A stretch of DNA of 64,000 bases. Origin: VRUE01 sp963707965. Lineage in GTDB: Bacteria; Actinomycetota; Thermoleophilia; Solirubrobacterales; 70-9. The notes beneath the pieces are model-generated. The model made no database searches and was not told where the DNA came from. It saw only the letters and a program-made list of their open reading frames with translations. Location: the NCBI GenBank assembly GCA_963707965.1, contig CAVPRR010000003.1:248001-312000 (forward strand), given 5' to 3'. Below are positions 16,494-25,825 of this stretch, piece by piece (positions within the stretch are counted from its first letter, which is position 1; each line of letters starts with the position of its first letter). Position numbers and translations under genes: made by a program.

Positions 16494-16957
16494 GCCGCCG
16501 GGATCAGATCAAGCTGACCGAGCAGGAGCTGCTGGAGCTGCTCGAGGGGGAGCGGGTTGCCGTCGTCTCCAGCATCGGCCCGCGTGGATGGCCGCACTTG
16601 ATGCCGTTGTGGTACGTGCCGCGCGACGGCGAGGTCTGGATCTGGACCTACGCGAAGTCGCAGAAGGTGCGCAACCTCGAACGTGACCCCCGCGCCACGC
16701 TGCTGGTCGAGACGGGCCACGAGTACGGCGAGCTTCGCGGCGCGATGATCGAGGCCGAGGCGGAGATCCACCGCGATCCCGAGACCGTGCTCGGCTTCGC
16801 CGAAGAGCTGACCCTGCGCTATGCGGAGGGAATCTCCTCGGTTCAGGGCGACGCCAAGGCGGCGCTCGAAGCGCAGGCCCCAAAGCGGGTCGCGATTCAC
16901 TTCAAGCCACTGCGCGTTGCGACCTGGGACCACCGCAAGCTCGGCGGCGCCTACTAA
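16490..16957 (+). CDS. PPOX-class (F420- or flavin-dependent) oxidoreductase
   Basis: A 155-residue split-barrel protein of the pyridoxamine-phosphate-oxidase/FDOR superfamily. The core strands VAVVSSIGPRGWPHLMPLWY and WIWTYAKSQKVRNLERDPRA are typical of actinobacterial F420- or FMN-dependent members, which reduce small molecules. The start overlaps the previous gene by 4 nt (ATGA). Cofactor choice and substrate cannot be told by eye. Confidence 0.82.
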   Translation: MSRRDQIKLTEQELLELLEGERVAVVSSIGPRGWPHLMPLWYVPRDGEVWIWTYAKSQKVRNLERDPRATLLVETGHEYGELRGAMIEAEAEIHRDPETVLGFAEELTLRYAEGISSVQGDAKAALEAQAPKRVAIHFKPLRVATWDHRKLGGAY

Positions 16958-16981
16958 GAGAAACGGCTGCAGCTCCGCGAC

Positions 16982-18205
16982 ATGAGCCCCCGCGCCGGGT
17001 TGGAGAGTGACGCGCCCGCTACTCTCCGCGATCCCGTGAACCCCCGATCCCCTGGAACTGATCCCTTGGAACGACAGCCGACACCAATCGATTCCGGAAG
17101 ACGACGGCTGACAGCTGCCCCACTGCTCCTCTTCCTGACCTTGGCAATGCTGGCAGCTGCGGGTGCGGCGCCGACCGCCGCCAGCGCCGTGCCGCGGTCC
17201 TTCTTCGGGATCGTGCCGCAGACCGCGGTCACCGAAGCCGACGCCGAATACATGCGCGCCGGGCGAATCGGCAGCATCCGAGTGTCGGTGCCGTGGTCGA
17301 CGGTGCAGCCGACACCCGACCCGGTTTACAACTGGTCGGGTCTGGACCAGGTGGTTGCGCTGGCGGCCCGGCGGCGGCTCCGAATTCTGCCCTTCGTCTA
17401 CTCGACGCCCGGCTGGCTGGCGCGCAAGTTCACGACGCTCCCGATCGACAACGCCCGTGAGCGCCGTGCCTGGGCCGCTTTTCTGCGTGCTGCGGTGGAG
17501 CGCTACGGCCCCCACGGAGAGTTTTGGCGGGAGCACTGGGCGGGGTCCGAAGACCCCGTGCCGAAGATGCCGCTGCGCGAATGGCAAGTTTGGAACGAGG
17601 CAAACTTCTTCTACTTCACCTATCCGGTTTCACCCATTCGCTACGCGCGGCTGCTGAAGGGCAGCTACCGGGCCATCAAGACCGCCGACCCGGGGGCGCG
17701 GATCGTCCTTTCGGGGCTGTTCGGCGACCCCGATGAGGGCGGTAGGTTCGGCATGTCGGCTGCGGATTTCCTTTCGGCCCTCTACCGGGTGCCGGGCATC
17801 AAGCGGTACTTCGACCACGTCGCCCTGCATCCGTATGCCTTCCACGTCGACAACCTGGAAGAGATGATCGAGCGGACCCGGAGAATCATCGTTGAAAACC
17901 ACGACCCCGGGGCCGGCCTTTACATAACCGAGATGGGCTGGGGCTCTCAGAACGACCCCAACATCGTCGCCTTCGAGCAGGGCATCCGCGGCCAGGTCCG
18001 CGAACTGCGCGGCGCCTACCGGTACATGCTGCGCAACCGCCGCCGTCTCAACCTGAAGGGCGCCTACTGGTTCTCCTGGAAGGACGTTGTCGGTTCCTGC
18101 GACTTCTGCGACTCGGTCGGCTTCTTTCGCCGCGGCTCGCGATTCGAGCCAAAGCCCGCCTGGCACGCATTCGTTCGGCTCACCGGTGGCCGCCCGCGGC
18201 CATAG
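16982..18205 (+). CDS. Secreted GH39-like glycosidase
   Basis: A 407-residue exported protein. After a basic N-terminus comes a signal helix (LTAAPLLLFLTLAMLAAAG). The catalytic TIM barrel shows the acid/base Glu in WQVWNEANFFYF and the nucleophile Glu in YITEMGWGSQ, the spacing of clan GH-A families such as GH39. The C-terminus has a conserved Cys pair (GSCDFCDSVGFF). A close paralogue lies at 39311, at the other side of the polysaccharide island. By analogy with the GH39 enzyme PslG of Pseudomonas, it may trim or release the glycan made here. A TTG at 17066 would give a more compact signal peptide. Confidence 0.82.
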   Translation: MSPRAGLESDAPATLRDPVNPRSPGTDPLERQPTPIDSGRRRLTAAPLLLFLTLAMLAAAGAAPTAASAVPRSFFGIVPQTAVTEADAEYMRAGRIGSIRVSVPWSTVQPTPDPVYNWSGLDQVVALAARRRLRILPFVYSTPGWLARKFTTLPIDNARERRAWAAFLRAAVERYGPHGEFWREHWAGSEDPVPKMPLREWQVWNEANFFYFTYPVSPIRYARLLKGSYRAIKTADPGARIVLSGLFGDPDEGGRFGMSAADFLSALYRVPGIKRYFDHVALHPYAFHVDNLEEMIERTRRIIVENHDPGAGLYITEMGWGSQNDPNIVAFEQGIRGQVRELRGAYRYMLRNRRRLNLKGAYWFSWKDVVGSCDFCDSVGFFRRGSRFEPKPAWHAFVRLTGGRPRP

Positions 18206-18225
18206 GCGCAGGACGCTGCGACGTC

Positions 18226-18849
18226 TTACTTGCGGCGTCGCCTGAGATTCAGCTCGATCGTGCTCGTGGTGACCTGCGAGTCGACAATGGCCCTGGCGAC
18301 CATCCGGACGGGCTTGCCCCTGCGCCTGGACCGCTTCAGAAGTCTCTTGCCTGCCTTCCCGAGCGTGACCTTGACCCGCATCTTCCTGTGCGCGGGGATG
18401 GAGAACCGGGCGCGTCCATAGACGGTTGGCTTCTCCGACTTCCTCGTCGAACTCCTCGAATGCCTGGCGTTGGCTCTGCTCTTTTCCTGGCTGAGCAACT
18501 GGAGCACCCCGCGGCAGGTCGCGTCGAGTACGCACACGACCGGCAGGCTCACGGTGTTGCCCTGGAGCCGGGGCTTTCCGATCTTCACCGGGTTCGTCGG
18601 CGGAGGTGGCGGAGGCGGCTGGTCAATCGTCAGCTCCGCCTGCATCAGGACCTCGCCCAGCGTGTACCAGGCTCCCAGCGCGTAGAAGGGGTTGGGACCG
18701 AAGCCGCAGCAGCCCGTGCCCTGGCGGTCGGCCGGCAGCGGGACGGTGAGGTCCCCCTGCGTCGACGGGATGTCGACGTATGGGCTGATCCAGGCCGACA
18801 GGAAGCTGCTGTTGAGGTCGGCCGGGATCGGCGTCGTGTTGTCGAGCAT
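18226..18849 (-). CDS. Secreted-protein C-terminal module, probably a gene remnant
   Basis: A 207-residue product. Residues 1-80 look like the middle of a larger extracellular protein (no signal peptide), then a PPPPPPP linker at about 80, then a beta-rich module with a Cys pair (VCVLDATC) and a KMRVKVTLGKAGKRLLKR pattern that recurs at the ends of secreted proteins in Thermoleophilia-like genomes. Lack of any export signal suggests the 5' part is lost. It lies 49 bp downstream of the epimerase gene on the same strand and may only be carried by that transcript. Confidence 0.45.
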   Translation of the reverse strand: MLDNTTPIPADLNSSFLSAWISPYVDIPSTQGDLTVPLPADRQGTGCCGFGPNPFYALGAWYTLGEVLMQAELTIDQPPPPPPPTNPVKIGKPRLQGNTVSLPVVCVLDATCRGVLQLLSQEKSRANARHSRSSTRKSEKPTVYGRARFSIPAHRKMRVKVTLGKAGKRLLKRSRRRGKPVRMVARAIVDSQVTTSTIELNLRRRRK

Positions 18850-18898
18850 CGCGCCTCACCCTGCACCGCTGAGCAGGATGGAATACACGCTGCTGTAT

Positions 18899-19912
18899 CT
18901 ACTTGAGGTTTCCGAGGGAGCTACCAGCCAGCTGCTGCTCGACCTGCTCGGAAACCCAGGCGTAGGTCTTCTCAAGTCCGTCACGCAGCGAGATCGACGG
19001 CTCCCAGCCGTAGGTCTCGCGGATCAGCGTGTTGTCGGAGTTGCGGCCCCGCACGCCCTGGGGAGCGTCGAGCTTGTAGCGGCGCTCAAGCTCGACGCCG
19101 GCGATGTCCTCGACGATGTCGACCAGCCCGTTGATCGTCACCAGCTCCGAGGAGCCGAGGTTGATCGGGTCGATCCGCGGCCCCTCGGCGATCATCAGAG
19201 TGCCCTTCACGCAATCGTCGATGTACATGAAGCTGCGGGTCTGGTGGCCGTCGCCCCAAATCTCGATCTCACCGCTGCCGGTCTGCGCCGCTTCGGCAAC
19301 CTTGCGGCAGATTGCCGCCGGTGCCTTCTCGCGTCCGCCGACCCAGGTCCCCTCAGGCCCATAGACGTTGTGGTATCGGGCGACTCTGGTTTCGAAGCCG
19401 AAGTCCTCCATGAAGTGGCGGCACATGCGCTCGCTGAAGAGCTTCTCCCAGCCATAGCCGTCCTCGGGCATTGCCGGATAGGCGTCTGACTCCTTGAGGG
19501 CGGGCACCTCCGGGGTTTCCTGCTTCTCGGCCGCGTAGACGCAGGCCGAGGAGGAGTAGAAGAACCGCTCCACGCCAGCATCGCGAGCAGCCATCAGCAC
19601 ATGGGTGGAGGGGAGCACCGAGAGCATGCAGAGCGCCTTGTTTCCCTCGATGAAGCCCATCCCGCCCATGTCGGCAGCCAGGTTGTAGACCTCGGTGCAG
19701 CCATCGACAGCCTCGCGGGCGGCATCCAGAAGCGAGACGTCGAGGACGCGGTTGTCGGCCTCGTCGAAGACCTGATGCCACTCCGAGAGGGGCTTGCAGT
19801 CGACCGAGCGAACCTCCCGCCCCTGGCGAAGCAGCTCCGCGACAAGATGCCCACCAATGAAGCCCCCACCGCCGGTGACAAGCACGAAGCCGCTGTTTGA
19901 TGAGTTTGGCAT
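18899..19912 (-). CDS. NAD-dependent sugar epimerase, GDP-mannose 3,5-epimerase-like
   Basis: A 337-residue extended SDR enzyme. The Rossmann motif is VTGGGGFIGGHL. The segment NLAADMGGMGFIE is the hallmark of GDP-D-mannose 3',5'-epimerase, and the catalytic set SSSACVY plus YGWEK is complete. It would convert GDP-mannose to GDP-L-galactose or GDP-L-gulose as a donor for the surface glycan. TAATAT lies 8 nt before the ATG, so the transcript may be leaderless. A related SDR with another nucleotide sugar cannot be excluded. Confidence 0.85.
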   Translation of the reverse strand: MPNSSNSGFVLVTGGGGFIGGHLVAELLRQGREVRSVDCKPLSEWHQVFDEADNRVLDVSLLDAAREAVDGCTEVYNLAADMGGMGFIEGNKALCMLSVLPSTHVLMAARDAGVERFFYSSSACVYAAEKQETPEVPALKESDAYPAMPEDGYGWEKLFSERMCRHFMEDFGFETRVARYHNVYGPEGTWVGGREKAPAAICRKVAEAAQTGSGEIEIWGDGHQTRSFMYIDDCVKGTLMIAEGPRIDPINLGSSELVTINGLVDIVEDIAGVELERRYKLDAPQGVRGRNSDNTLIRETYGWEPSISLRDGLEKTYAWVSEQVEQQLAGSSLGNLK

Positions 19913-20024
19913 CTGGGCGCATATTAGGGAGGGACTGCCGATGATGGATACACGGCGTTGAGGCCGTCAACGACTCAGGCGCTGGGTATGATTCCCGCCT
20001 TCCGCGGGTTGGCATTCGGCACGA

Positions 20025-21449
20025 TTGGTTGTCCGACCCGTTTGTGCCCGTGCAACGCCGGCATCGAAGGGCAGACCTCGTATAACGCTCGCCATCGCCA
20101 TATTCCTCGCTGCTCTTGTCGTGGCTATCCGCGGTGGCCGGCGCGGCCTTCGCGCGCTCGTCGTCCTCGCAATCGTGCTCTCACCGCTGCGCGGAGGTCT
20201 CCTGGCCATCGCCAACGATCTCCCGCTTGGCGATCCCGACCTTGGCGTCAACGCGCTCGTGCCAGCTTTGGCCGCGGCAATCGCCGTCGGGTGCATCGTG
20301 CAGAAGCGACCGCGACTCGACGAGTTCCCGAGACCGTTGCTGCTCGCCTGGGTCTTGATCGCAGTTGCAGCCGCGCTCAGCTTCCTCACCAGCGTCGTCA
20401 GTCTGAAGCTGTACGGGATCGGCCTCGCCCAGTATCTGGTCTACCCGACCATGGCGCTTGCTACTTGGCCTCTGCTCGAGGTCGGCGATGCCCGGCGGCT
20501 CAGCCGCCTGATGATCGCGATGGGAAGCCTGGTGGCAATTACCGTGCTGCTGCAGGCATCGGGGGTCGAAGGCTTCATTCAAGCCGCGAGCGCCCAGGTC
20601 GATGGGCTCGCCGCCGATCGCTACGCCGGAATCACGGGAAGCTACCTGCACACCTCGGCATTTCTTGGCGTCGCTGCGGTGCTGGCGATGGGCGAGTTCA
20701 GCCGGATCGAAGGCTGGAAGGAGCGCCTGGGCGCCACCATCGTGCTGGCGGCAATCCTCAGCGGCCAGGTTCTCACCTTCAGCCGTTCCGGGGTGATGAT
20801 CGCAGCGATTGGCGCGATCGCGCTCCTCCTTTTCGCCGTGCGTGGCGCCCGTGTGCGTTTTGCGGTCCTCGTTGTGCCGGCGGTCGTCGTGGCCATCACA
20901 GCGGGCTCGGTCGGCGGTGTCGCCCCTGACGCGGCCGGTGCCAGGGTCACCTCCGGTTTCAACCCCAAGGATGATCCCGGCAACAAGCTCCGGACTGAAT
21001 CGTTCGAACGGGGGTTTGAGACGTTCGGTGACGCCAGCACTGCCCAGAAGGCAATCGGTCAGGGTCTCGCCTCGACCGGCAACGCCCGGCAACTCGTCAA
21101 CGACGGTCGTCAGGAAACGGTCGAGAGTTACTACTTGAAGCTGCTCGTCGAGACCGGGGTGGTCGGGCTGATCCTGATCGGCAGCTTCCTCGTCTGGGCC
21201 GGTGCCTTCTTCGCCCTGCGAGCCTGGCATCCCCCGAGCCCTTGGGCCGCCGGCATAGCTGCCGCCGGGCTGGGCCTCTCCCTCTACAACGCCATCTACC
21301 CAGCCCTGGAAACCCAAATCCTGGCTCTGACTTGGTGGTTGCTGCTGGCCCTCTGCCTCAAGACCCAGCAGGAAGCAAGCGCTCCCCCGGAGGGCCAAAC
21401 CGAGCCGCGAGTAGCAGCCCAGCCGGAGATGGCGAGTTCGCGTGGCTAG
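20025..21449 (+). CDS. O-antigen polymerase/ligase-like membrane protein
   Basis: A 474-residue protein with about ten hydrophobic segments and a large extracellular loop (about 300-370) that carries GQGLASTGNARQL. That topology is that of Wzy polymerases and WaaL ligases, which join lipid-linked repeat units on the outer face of the membrane. The TTG start at 20025 is uncertain; a GTG at 20121 is possible but would remove part of the first helix. It is followed by a glycosyltransferase 12 bp downstream. A second member of the family is at 36815-38743. Confidence 0.78.
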   Translation: MVVRPVCARATPASKGRPRITLAIAIFLAALVVAIRGGRRGLRALVVLAIVLSPLRGGLLAIANDLPLGDPDLGVNALVPALAAAIAVGCIVQKRPRLDEFPRPLLLAWVLIAVAAALSFLTSVVSLKLYGIGLAQYLVYPTMALATWPLLEVGDARRLSRLMIAMGSLVAITVLLQASGVEGFIQAASAQVDGLAADRYAGITGSYLHTSAFLGVAAVLAMGEFSRIEGWKERLGATIVLAAILSGQVLTFSRSGVMIAAIGAIALLLFAVRGARVRFAVLVVPAVVVAITAGSVGGVAPDAAGARVTSGFNPKDDPGNKLRTESFERGFETFGDASTAQKAIGQGLASTGNARQLVNDGRQETVESYYLKLLVETGVVGLILIGSFLVWAGAFFALRAWHPPSPWAAGIAAAGLGLSLYNAIYPALETQILALTWWLLLALCLKTQQEASAPPEGQTEPRVAAQPEMASSRG

Positions 21450-21461
21450 CTTTTGAGTGAA

Positions 21462-22560
21462 ATGAACGATCGCACGAGGCCGGGGGTGAAGGTCGCCTTC
21501 TTCCCGATGCATCCGGTTGACGACCGAGCGAGCGGAACATTTTGCGTGCTGCCGGCGACGAGGTCCGCAGATCGTGGCGTGAGAGGCGAGGTGTTCCCCC
21601 CTCCAGCCAGAGCTCTTCCAGACGTCTCTATCGGCGCAAACCGAGCGGGATGGCGCATTCGAGCAGCGGTCTATTGGTATGCAATCGTGCTGCCCCGCCG
21701 CCTGCTCCACACTCCTGCGGGCGAGAAGGTACGACGTCATCTTTGTCCAGCGCTCGATGTTCCGCTGGTCGTCGCCTCCGGTAATGGAGTGGCTCGCGCG
21801 CCGTATCACCGGCCTCCCGATCGCCTATCACCTGGACGATGGGATCTGGCTCGCCGCGCGGCCGCGGTGGTCCGAGGCTCGGTGCCGGCTGGCAACGACG
21901 GTGGTCACAGGCAACGAGGCGATCGCCGAGTTCGCCGAGGGCGCCGGCGCGAAGGTCACGCCGATCGAGTACGCCGTCGATGCCTCCGCCTACTCGGTGA
22001 AGCGGCACGAGAACCGCTCGCCGGTGATCATCGGCTATACCGGCATTGCCCCCGATGAACACCTGGCCCCGATCGCGCGCCCATTGCGGGAGGTGTGCGA
22101 AGCGACCGGGGCAAGAGTCAAGGTCGTGGGTGGCCTGCGGCGCCCTCAACTCGCCGAGCTCGATCCCCACCTCGACTGGCGACCCTGGGACCCCGACGAC
22201 GAGCACTCCTGGGCGGCCGACTTCGACATCGGGATCATGCCGCTTGCTGACACCGAGATCCATCGCACCAAGGAGCCGCTGAAGATCAAGGAGTACATGG
22301 CCGCCGGCCTGCCGCTGGTCCTTTCGCCTGTTGGGCACAACCTGCGCATCGTCAGCGACGGTCGCGAGGGATTCTTCGCCGCGAACGACGACGAGTGGAG
22401 CGACAGGCTCATGCGACTTGTCACGGATGCGAGCCTGCGGGCAGAGCTCGGCGGCAACGGCCGCCGCCTGGTGCTTGAGCGCTACGACCTTCCGCGCCTG
22501 CTAGACGAGCTGGCCGCGCTCTTTCACAGCCTGGCGGGAGACGGTCGGCCCTCACGTTGA
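21462..22560 (+). CDS. GT4-type glycosyltransferase, N-terminal half out of frame
   Basis: The C-terminal 290 residues (in frame from about 21716 to the stop) are a clear GT-B glycosyltransferase: YDVIFVQRSMF, PIAYHLDDGIW, VVTGNEAIAEFA, IIGYTGIAPDEHL, and the donor-site segment EPLKIKEYMAAGLPLVLS. The N-terminal part (VKVAFFPMHPVDDRASG, LRAAGDEV, VFPPPARALP, YWYAIVLPRRLLH) is recognisable but spread over three frames. Changes fall near 21540, 21575 and 21712. So it is either a decaying gene or an error-rich stretch. It overlaps the convergent methyltransferase by 37 bp. Confidence 0.7.
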
Positions 22561-23279
22561 ATCGCGACCATGCCCTCGCGCTGCGCCGTCTCCAGGGCCT
22601 GCCTCGCGACCTCTCCCTGACCGATGTACACAGCACCACGCCGGGAGCCCGTCTCCTCCGATGCCGGGGCGACCGGGTAGGCGACCGTCGCGGTCTCCGG
22701 CAGCGATAGCTGCTCGACGCTCAGCGGAACGCCGTCGTAGATGTCATAGCCGTACCCGGGCTCGCCGGGAACGTGGAAGTCATCGATCGCAACCAACACA
22801 TCCCGCCAGGTCGTCAGCAGGCAATCGAGCTCCTCGTTGAGTGGTAGGTCCTTCTCCCAATGGGCGTCGAGGTAGGCGAATGGCTTCGAGATGCGGTCAC
22901 CCTTGGCCAGGTGGCGCACGGCCGCCGCGGAGTCGCCCCAGATCATTGTCACGTTGTCCAGATCTCGGAGCGCGAATCTGCCGGCGGAGCGGAAGCGGGG
23001 ACTCACCTCAACCGTATAGGTGTCGAATCCCAAACCGGCGAGCCAGCGAGTGGTGAATCCGAGGAAGGTGCCTGTCTCGATCACTGCATCTGGCGAGAAT
23101 TGCCCCAGCAACAGGTCGATGGTCCGCCTTCGCGCTTCCTGCCCGTTGAACGGCTCTCCGAAGCCCGGCCAGGGATGAAACCAGAGCATCCTCTGCCGTC
23201 GCGCCAGGGCGAGGGCGCACTCGAGCGGAGCCTTTGCGCGCTCCCAGCCGCCTGGGTGGTCAAGCCGTTCGACCATCAT
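22524..23279 (-). CDS. Class I SAM-dependent methyltransferase-like protein
   Basis: A 251-residue protein with the SAM-binding loop VIETGTFLGFTTRWLAGLG and the following acidic strand TVEVSPRF, then MIWGDSAAAVRHL and FAYLDAHWEKDLPL, where the Asp-His may bind a metal, as in cephalosporin-hydroxylase/CmcI-like methyltransferases. It may methylate a sugar of the glycan. The ATG at 23279 lies 7 nt after a TAGAGT hexamer; a GTG at 23288 is also open. The 3' end overlaps the neighbouring glycosyltransferase. Confidence 0.7.
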   Translation of the reverse strand: MMVERLDHPGGWERAKAPLECALALARRQRMLWFHPWPGFGEPFNGQEARRRTIDLLLGQFSPDAVIETGTFLGFTTRWLAGLGFDTYTVEVSPRFRSAGRFALRDLDNVTMIWGDSAAAVRHLAKGDRISKPFAYLDAHWEKDLPLNEELDCLLTTWRDVLVAIDDFHVPGEPGYGYDIYDGVPLSVEQLSLPETATVAYPVAPASEETGSRRGAVYIGQGEVARQALETAQREGMVAIQREGRPSPARL

Positions 23280-23326
23280 GGCCGCCACTCTATGCAGATC
23301 GGCTCGGAACTATCGTTCCCTGCCTC

Positions 23327-24728
23327 GTGACTGCGGCCAACGACGAGAACCGCGCACCGGAGGCTTCGCTGCTTGCCGAGCAGCTGGATGCCGTCGAAGT
23401 TCCTGACGCCGAGGCGGGCGGCGGCGCCGCGGCTCCAATGGTCGGCAGCTTCGTCGCGACCGGCGTCATCCAGCTGATCCAGGCGGTGATTGGAGTCGTA
23501 TTGGCGCGGATCCTGGGGCCGGCGGATCGGGGTGAGCTGGCTGCAGTGATCCTCTGGCCGACGCTGCTGACGACGATCGGCAGCTTCGGCCTAGCCCAGG
23601 CCGCCACTTACCATGCTGCGCGGACGCCGAGGCTTGGCGTCCTGGTCGGCAGCACACTCGCGGTCGCCGCTGCCGACTCCGTCCTGCTGTTGGCGATTGG
23701 CTGGGCGATCTTTCCGCTTGTCCTGAGCGGGCACGAGGACGCTGTCATCCGCGACGCGCAACTCTTCCTCACTGCGTTCGTGCCACTCAGCCTGGTTGCC
23801 GTGTCGATGATGTCGATCCTCAACGGGAGCCATCGCTTCGGCTGGTTCCAGAGCCTGCGATTGATCCTGATCGGGACGACCGTGGCGGGAATCGTCGCGC
23901 TTGCTGCCACCGGATCGATGACGGTTGGCTCCGCCGCGGCCGTGTACATCGCGGGCTACCTGGTGACCGCAGCGCTGGCCCTCGCGGTCATGATGAGGAC
24001 CGTCGGGCGGGATATTGGGCTCAGCCGCCACAGCGTGCGAAGCCTGCTCAGCTTCGGCTGGCGAAGTCAGCTCAGCACCAGCATGTGGTCGCTCAACGAG
24101 CGAGCGGACCAGCTGGTCATCTCGGCCTTCTTCAGTCCCGCCAGCCTCGGGCTCTATGTCGTTGCGGTGACCCTGACCTCGCTGACGACGCTGGTTGGCT
24201 TCTCCTTCGCGCTGGTCGCCCTGCCGATGATCGCCCGCCTCAAGGCGCTGCAAGAGCGTCAGCGTATGGCGCGGCTGATCGTGGCGTCGACTCTACTCGG
24301 GGCAGCTTTGGTCTCCCTTCCGATCTTCCTGGTTGAGCCGACCCTGATCAGGTTGCTCTTCGGCGAGGATTTCGTTGGTGCCGCCGGGGTCGGGCGCGTC
24401 CTTCTCGTCGCAGGGGTCGTCTTCGCCCTTAACCGGGTGCTCGAGGCGGTGTTACAGGCCCTAGGCAGGCCGCTTGAGTCGAGTATCGGCGAGGGGGTGG
24501 CGCTGGCCGATGACAGCAGCGGGCCTGGCCGCTCTGCTGCCGACGATGGGAATCATGGGCGCGGGAGTCACCTCGCTGATCGCCTATTCGGCGAGTTCGG
24601 CCTTCATGGTCATTCGCGCCGCAAAGGCGCTCGAGATGCCGCGGTTGCGGTTGCTCGCACCAGAACGAGGAATGGTGCAAAGGCTTCGTTCGCTGACCCG
24701 GCTCATCCCGCGCCCCGACTCCGGGTAG
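23327..24728 (+). CDS. Wzx-like polysaccharide flippase, one apparent frameshift
   Basis: A MATE/PST-family membrane protein of about 467 residues with some 12-14 helices. The start, after a soluble N-terminus, is SFVATGVIQLIQAVIGVVLARILGP, typical of Wzx proteins that move lipid-linked sugars across the membrane. The last helices (MTAAGLAALLPTMGIMGAG and on to LTRLIPRPDSG) are in a different frame; one extra base around 24491-24509, after a run of five Gs and a CC, explains this. The GTG start at 23327 is divergent from the methyltransferase. Confidence 0.75.
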
Positions 24729-24808
24729 CAGGATAGAGAGCCGGTTGCTGTGGGTGCGGGTGGCAGGGACTTGTCCACGTCAGCCCGCCGGGCCGTTCCG
24801 GACCCAGG

Positions 24809-25774
24809 CTACTTGACAACCGCCGGTGGTCGGCTACGGACCTGACCGTGTCGGCCCAGCCTGCGCTTTAGGGCGGGGAGGAGCGGGATTTCCGCGAGCT
24901 GACTGTCCGGTAGGGCGCGCTTCTCGAGTGCGCCCGCGTCCCGCCAGCCACGGATTCTGCCCTTCGCTCCCCGTGCGGTGCGGTCGAGGATGATCTGACC
25001 GGCACACATCGTCATCTCACACAGGACCGTGCGCGCGATTCTGCGAGGGCTGGTCATGACCCCGTAGCGGCGCAACATGTAGGCGCGGCTCCAACCGCTC
25101 AGTTCGTACTTCTGGCCCGAGCGGCTGCCGAGAGTCGCCGATGACAGGTGGCGAGCCCGGGCCCGATGGGCAAGGGCACAGTTTGCGCCATACGCGCGGA
25201 GCCGCAGGGCCAGGTCGAGGTCCTCGTAGTAGGCGAAGATCCGCTCGTCGAAACCCCCCACCGCCTCGAACGCATCGCGCCGGTAGAGGGCCGCGCCGCC
25301 GGTCGGTCCGAGTGGCGGGGGCGCCTCCGCCGCATCGCGCACGGGTCGTCCGTTCAAGTGATCGAAGGCCATCAGGGTTCGGCGGTCGGCGATAACGCCG
25401 GCCGAGTCGATGGTTCCCGGCGCAGCGCTCTGCGTCAGCACGCCGGCCACCATGTCGACTCCTGGGTCCAACGCATCCAGCATCGCCTCGATGAACTCCG
25501 GCTCGCACTGCACGTCGTTGTTGACGAGCACGATGGGATCGCCTGCCTGCCCGGCGATAGCGAGATTCAGGGCGACTCCGAAACCGAGGTTGCGGTCGAG
25601 CTCCACGATCCTCACCCGAGGAAACCGCGTCTGCACCATCGCGACTGAATCGTCTTCCGAGCCGTTGTCGACCACCACCACCCCGCACGGCCTCGTCTGA
25701 CGCTCGAGACTGGTGAGCAGCCGACCCAGACGAGCGGAGCCATTCAGGTTGGGGATGTAGACGGTCGCCTGCAA
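24809..25774 (-). CDS. GT2-family glycosyltransferase (rhamnosyltransferase-like)
   Basis: A 321-residue GT-A enzyme. It begins ATVYIPNLNGSARLGRLLTS, has the nucleotide-binding VVVDNGSEDDS, the metal-binding region PIVLVNNDVQ, and FAYYEDLDLALRLRAYG with the ED base motif, all as in WbbL-like dTDP-rhamnosyltransferases. The C-terminal 60 residues are basic. It is divergent from rmlA, which makes its likely donor precursor, with 51 bp between starts. The TTG at 25774 is inferred; longer frames run into rmlA. Confidence 0.8.
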   Translation of the reverse strand: MQATVYIPNLNGSARLGRLLTSLERQTRPCGVVVVDNGSEDDSVAMVQTRFPRVRIVELDRNLGFGVALNLAIAGQAGDPIVLVNNDVQCEPEFIEAMLDALDPGVDMVAGVLTQSAAPGTIDSAGVIADRRTLMAFDHLNGRPVRDAAEAPPPLGPTGGAALYRRDAFEAVGGFDERIFAYYEDLDLALRLRAYGANCALAHRARARHLSSATLGSRSGQKYELSGWSRAYMLRRYGVMTSPRRIARTVLCEMTMCAGQIILDRTARGAKGRIRGWRDAGALEKRALPDSQLAEIPLLPALKRRLGRHGQVRSRPPAVVK

Positions 25775-25825
25775 AACCGCTGGGCGGGAGGTCCCCCAGC
25801 GTGACCGACGATAGCCTTTCGGCCC

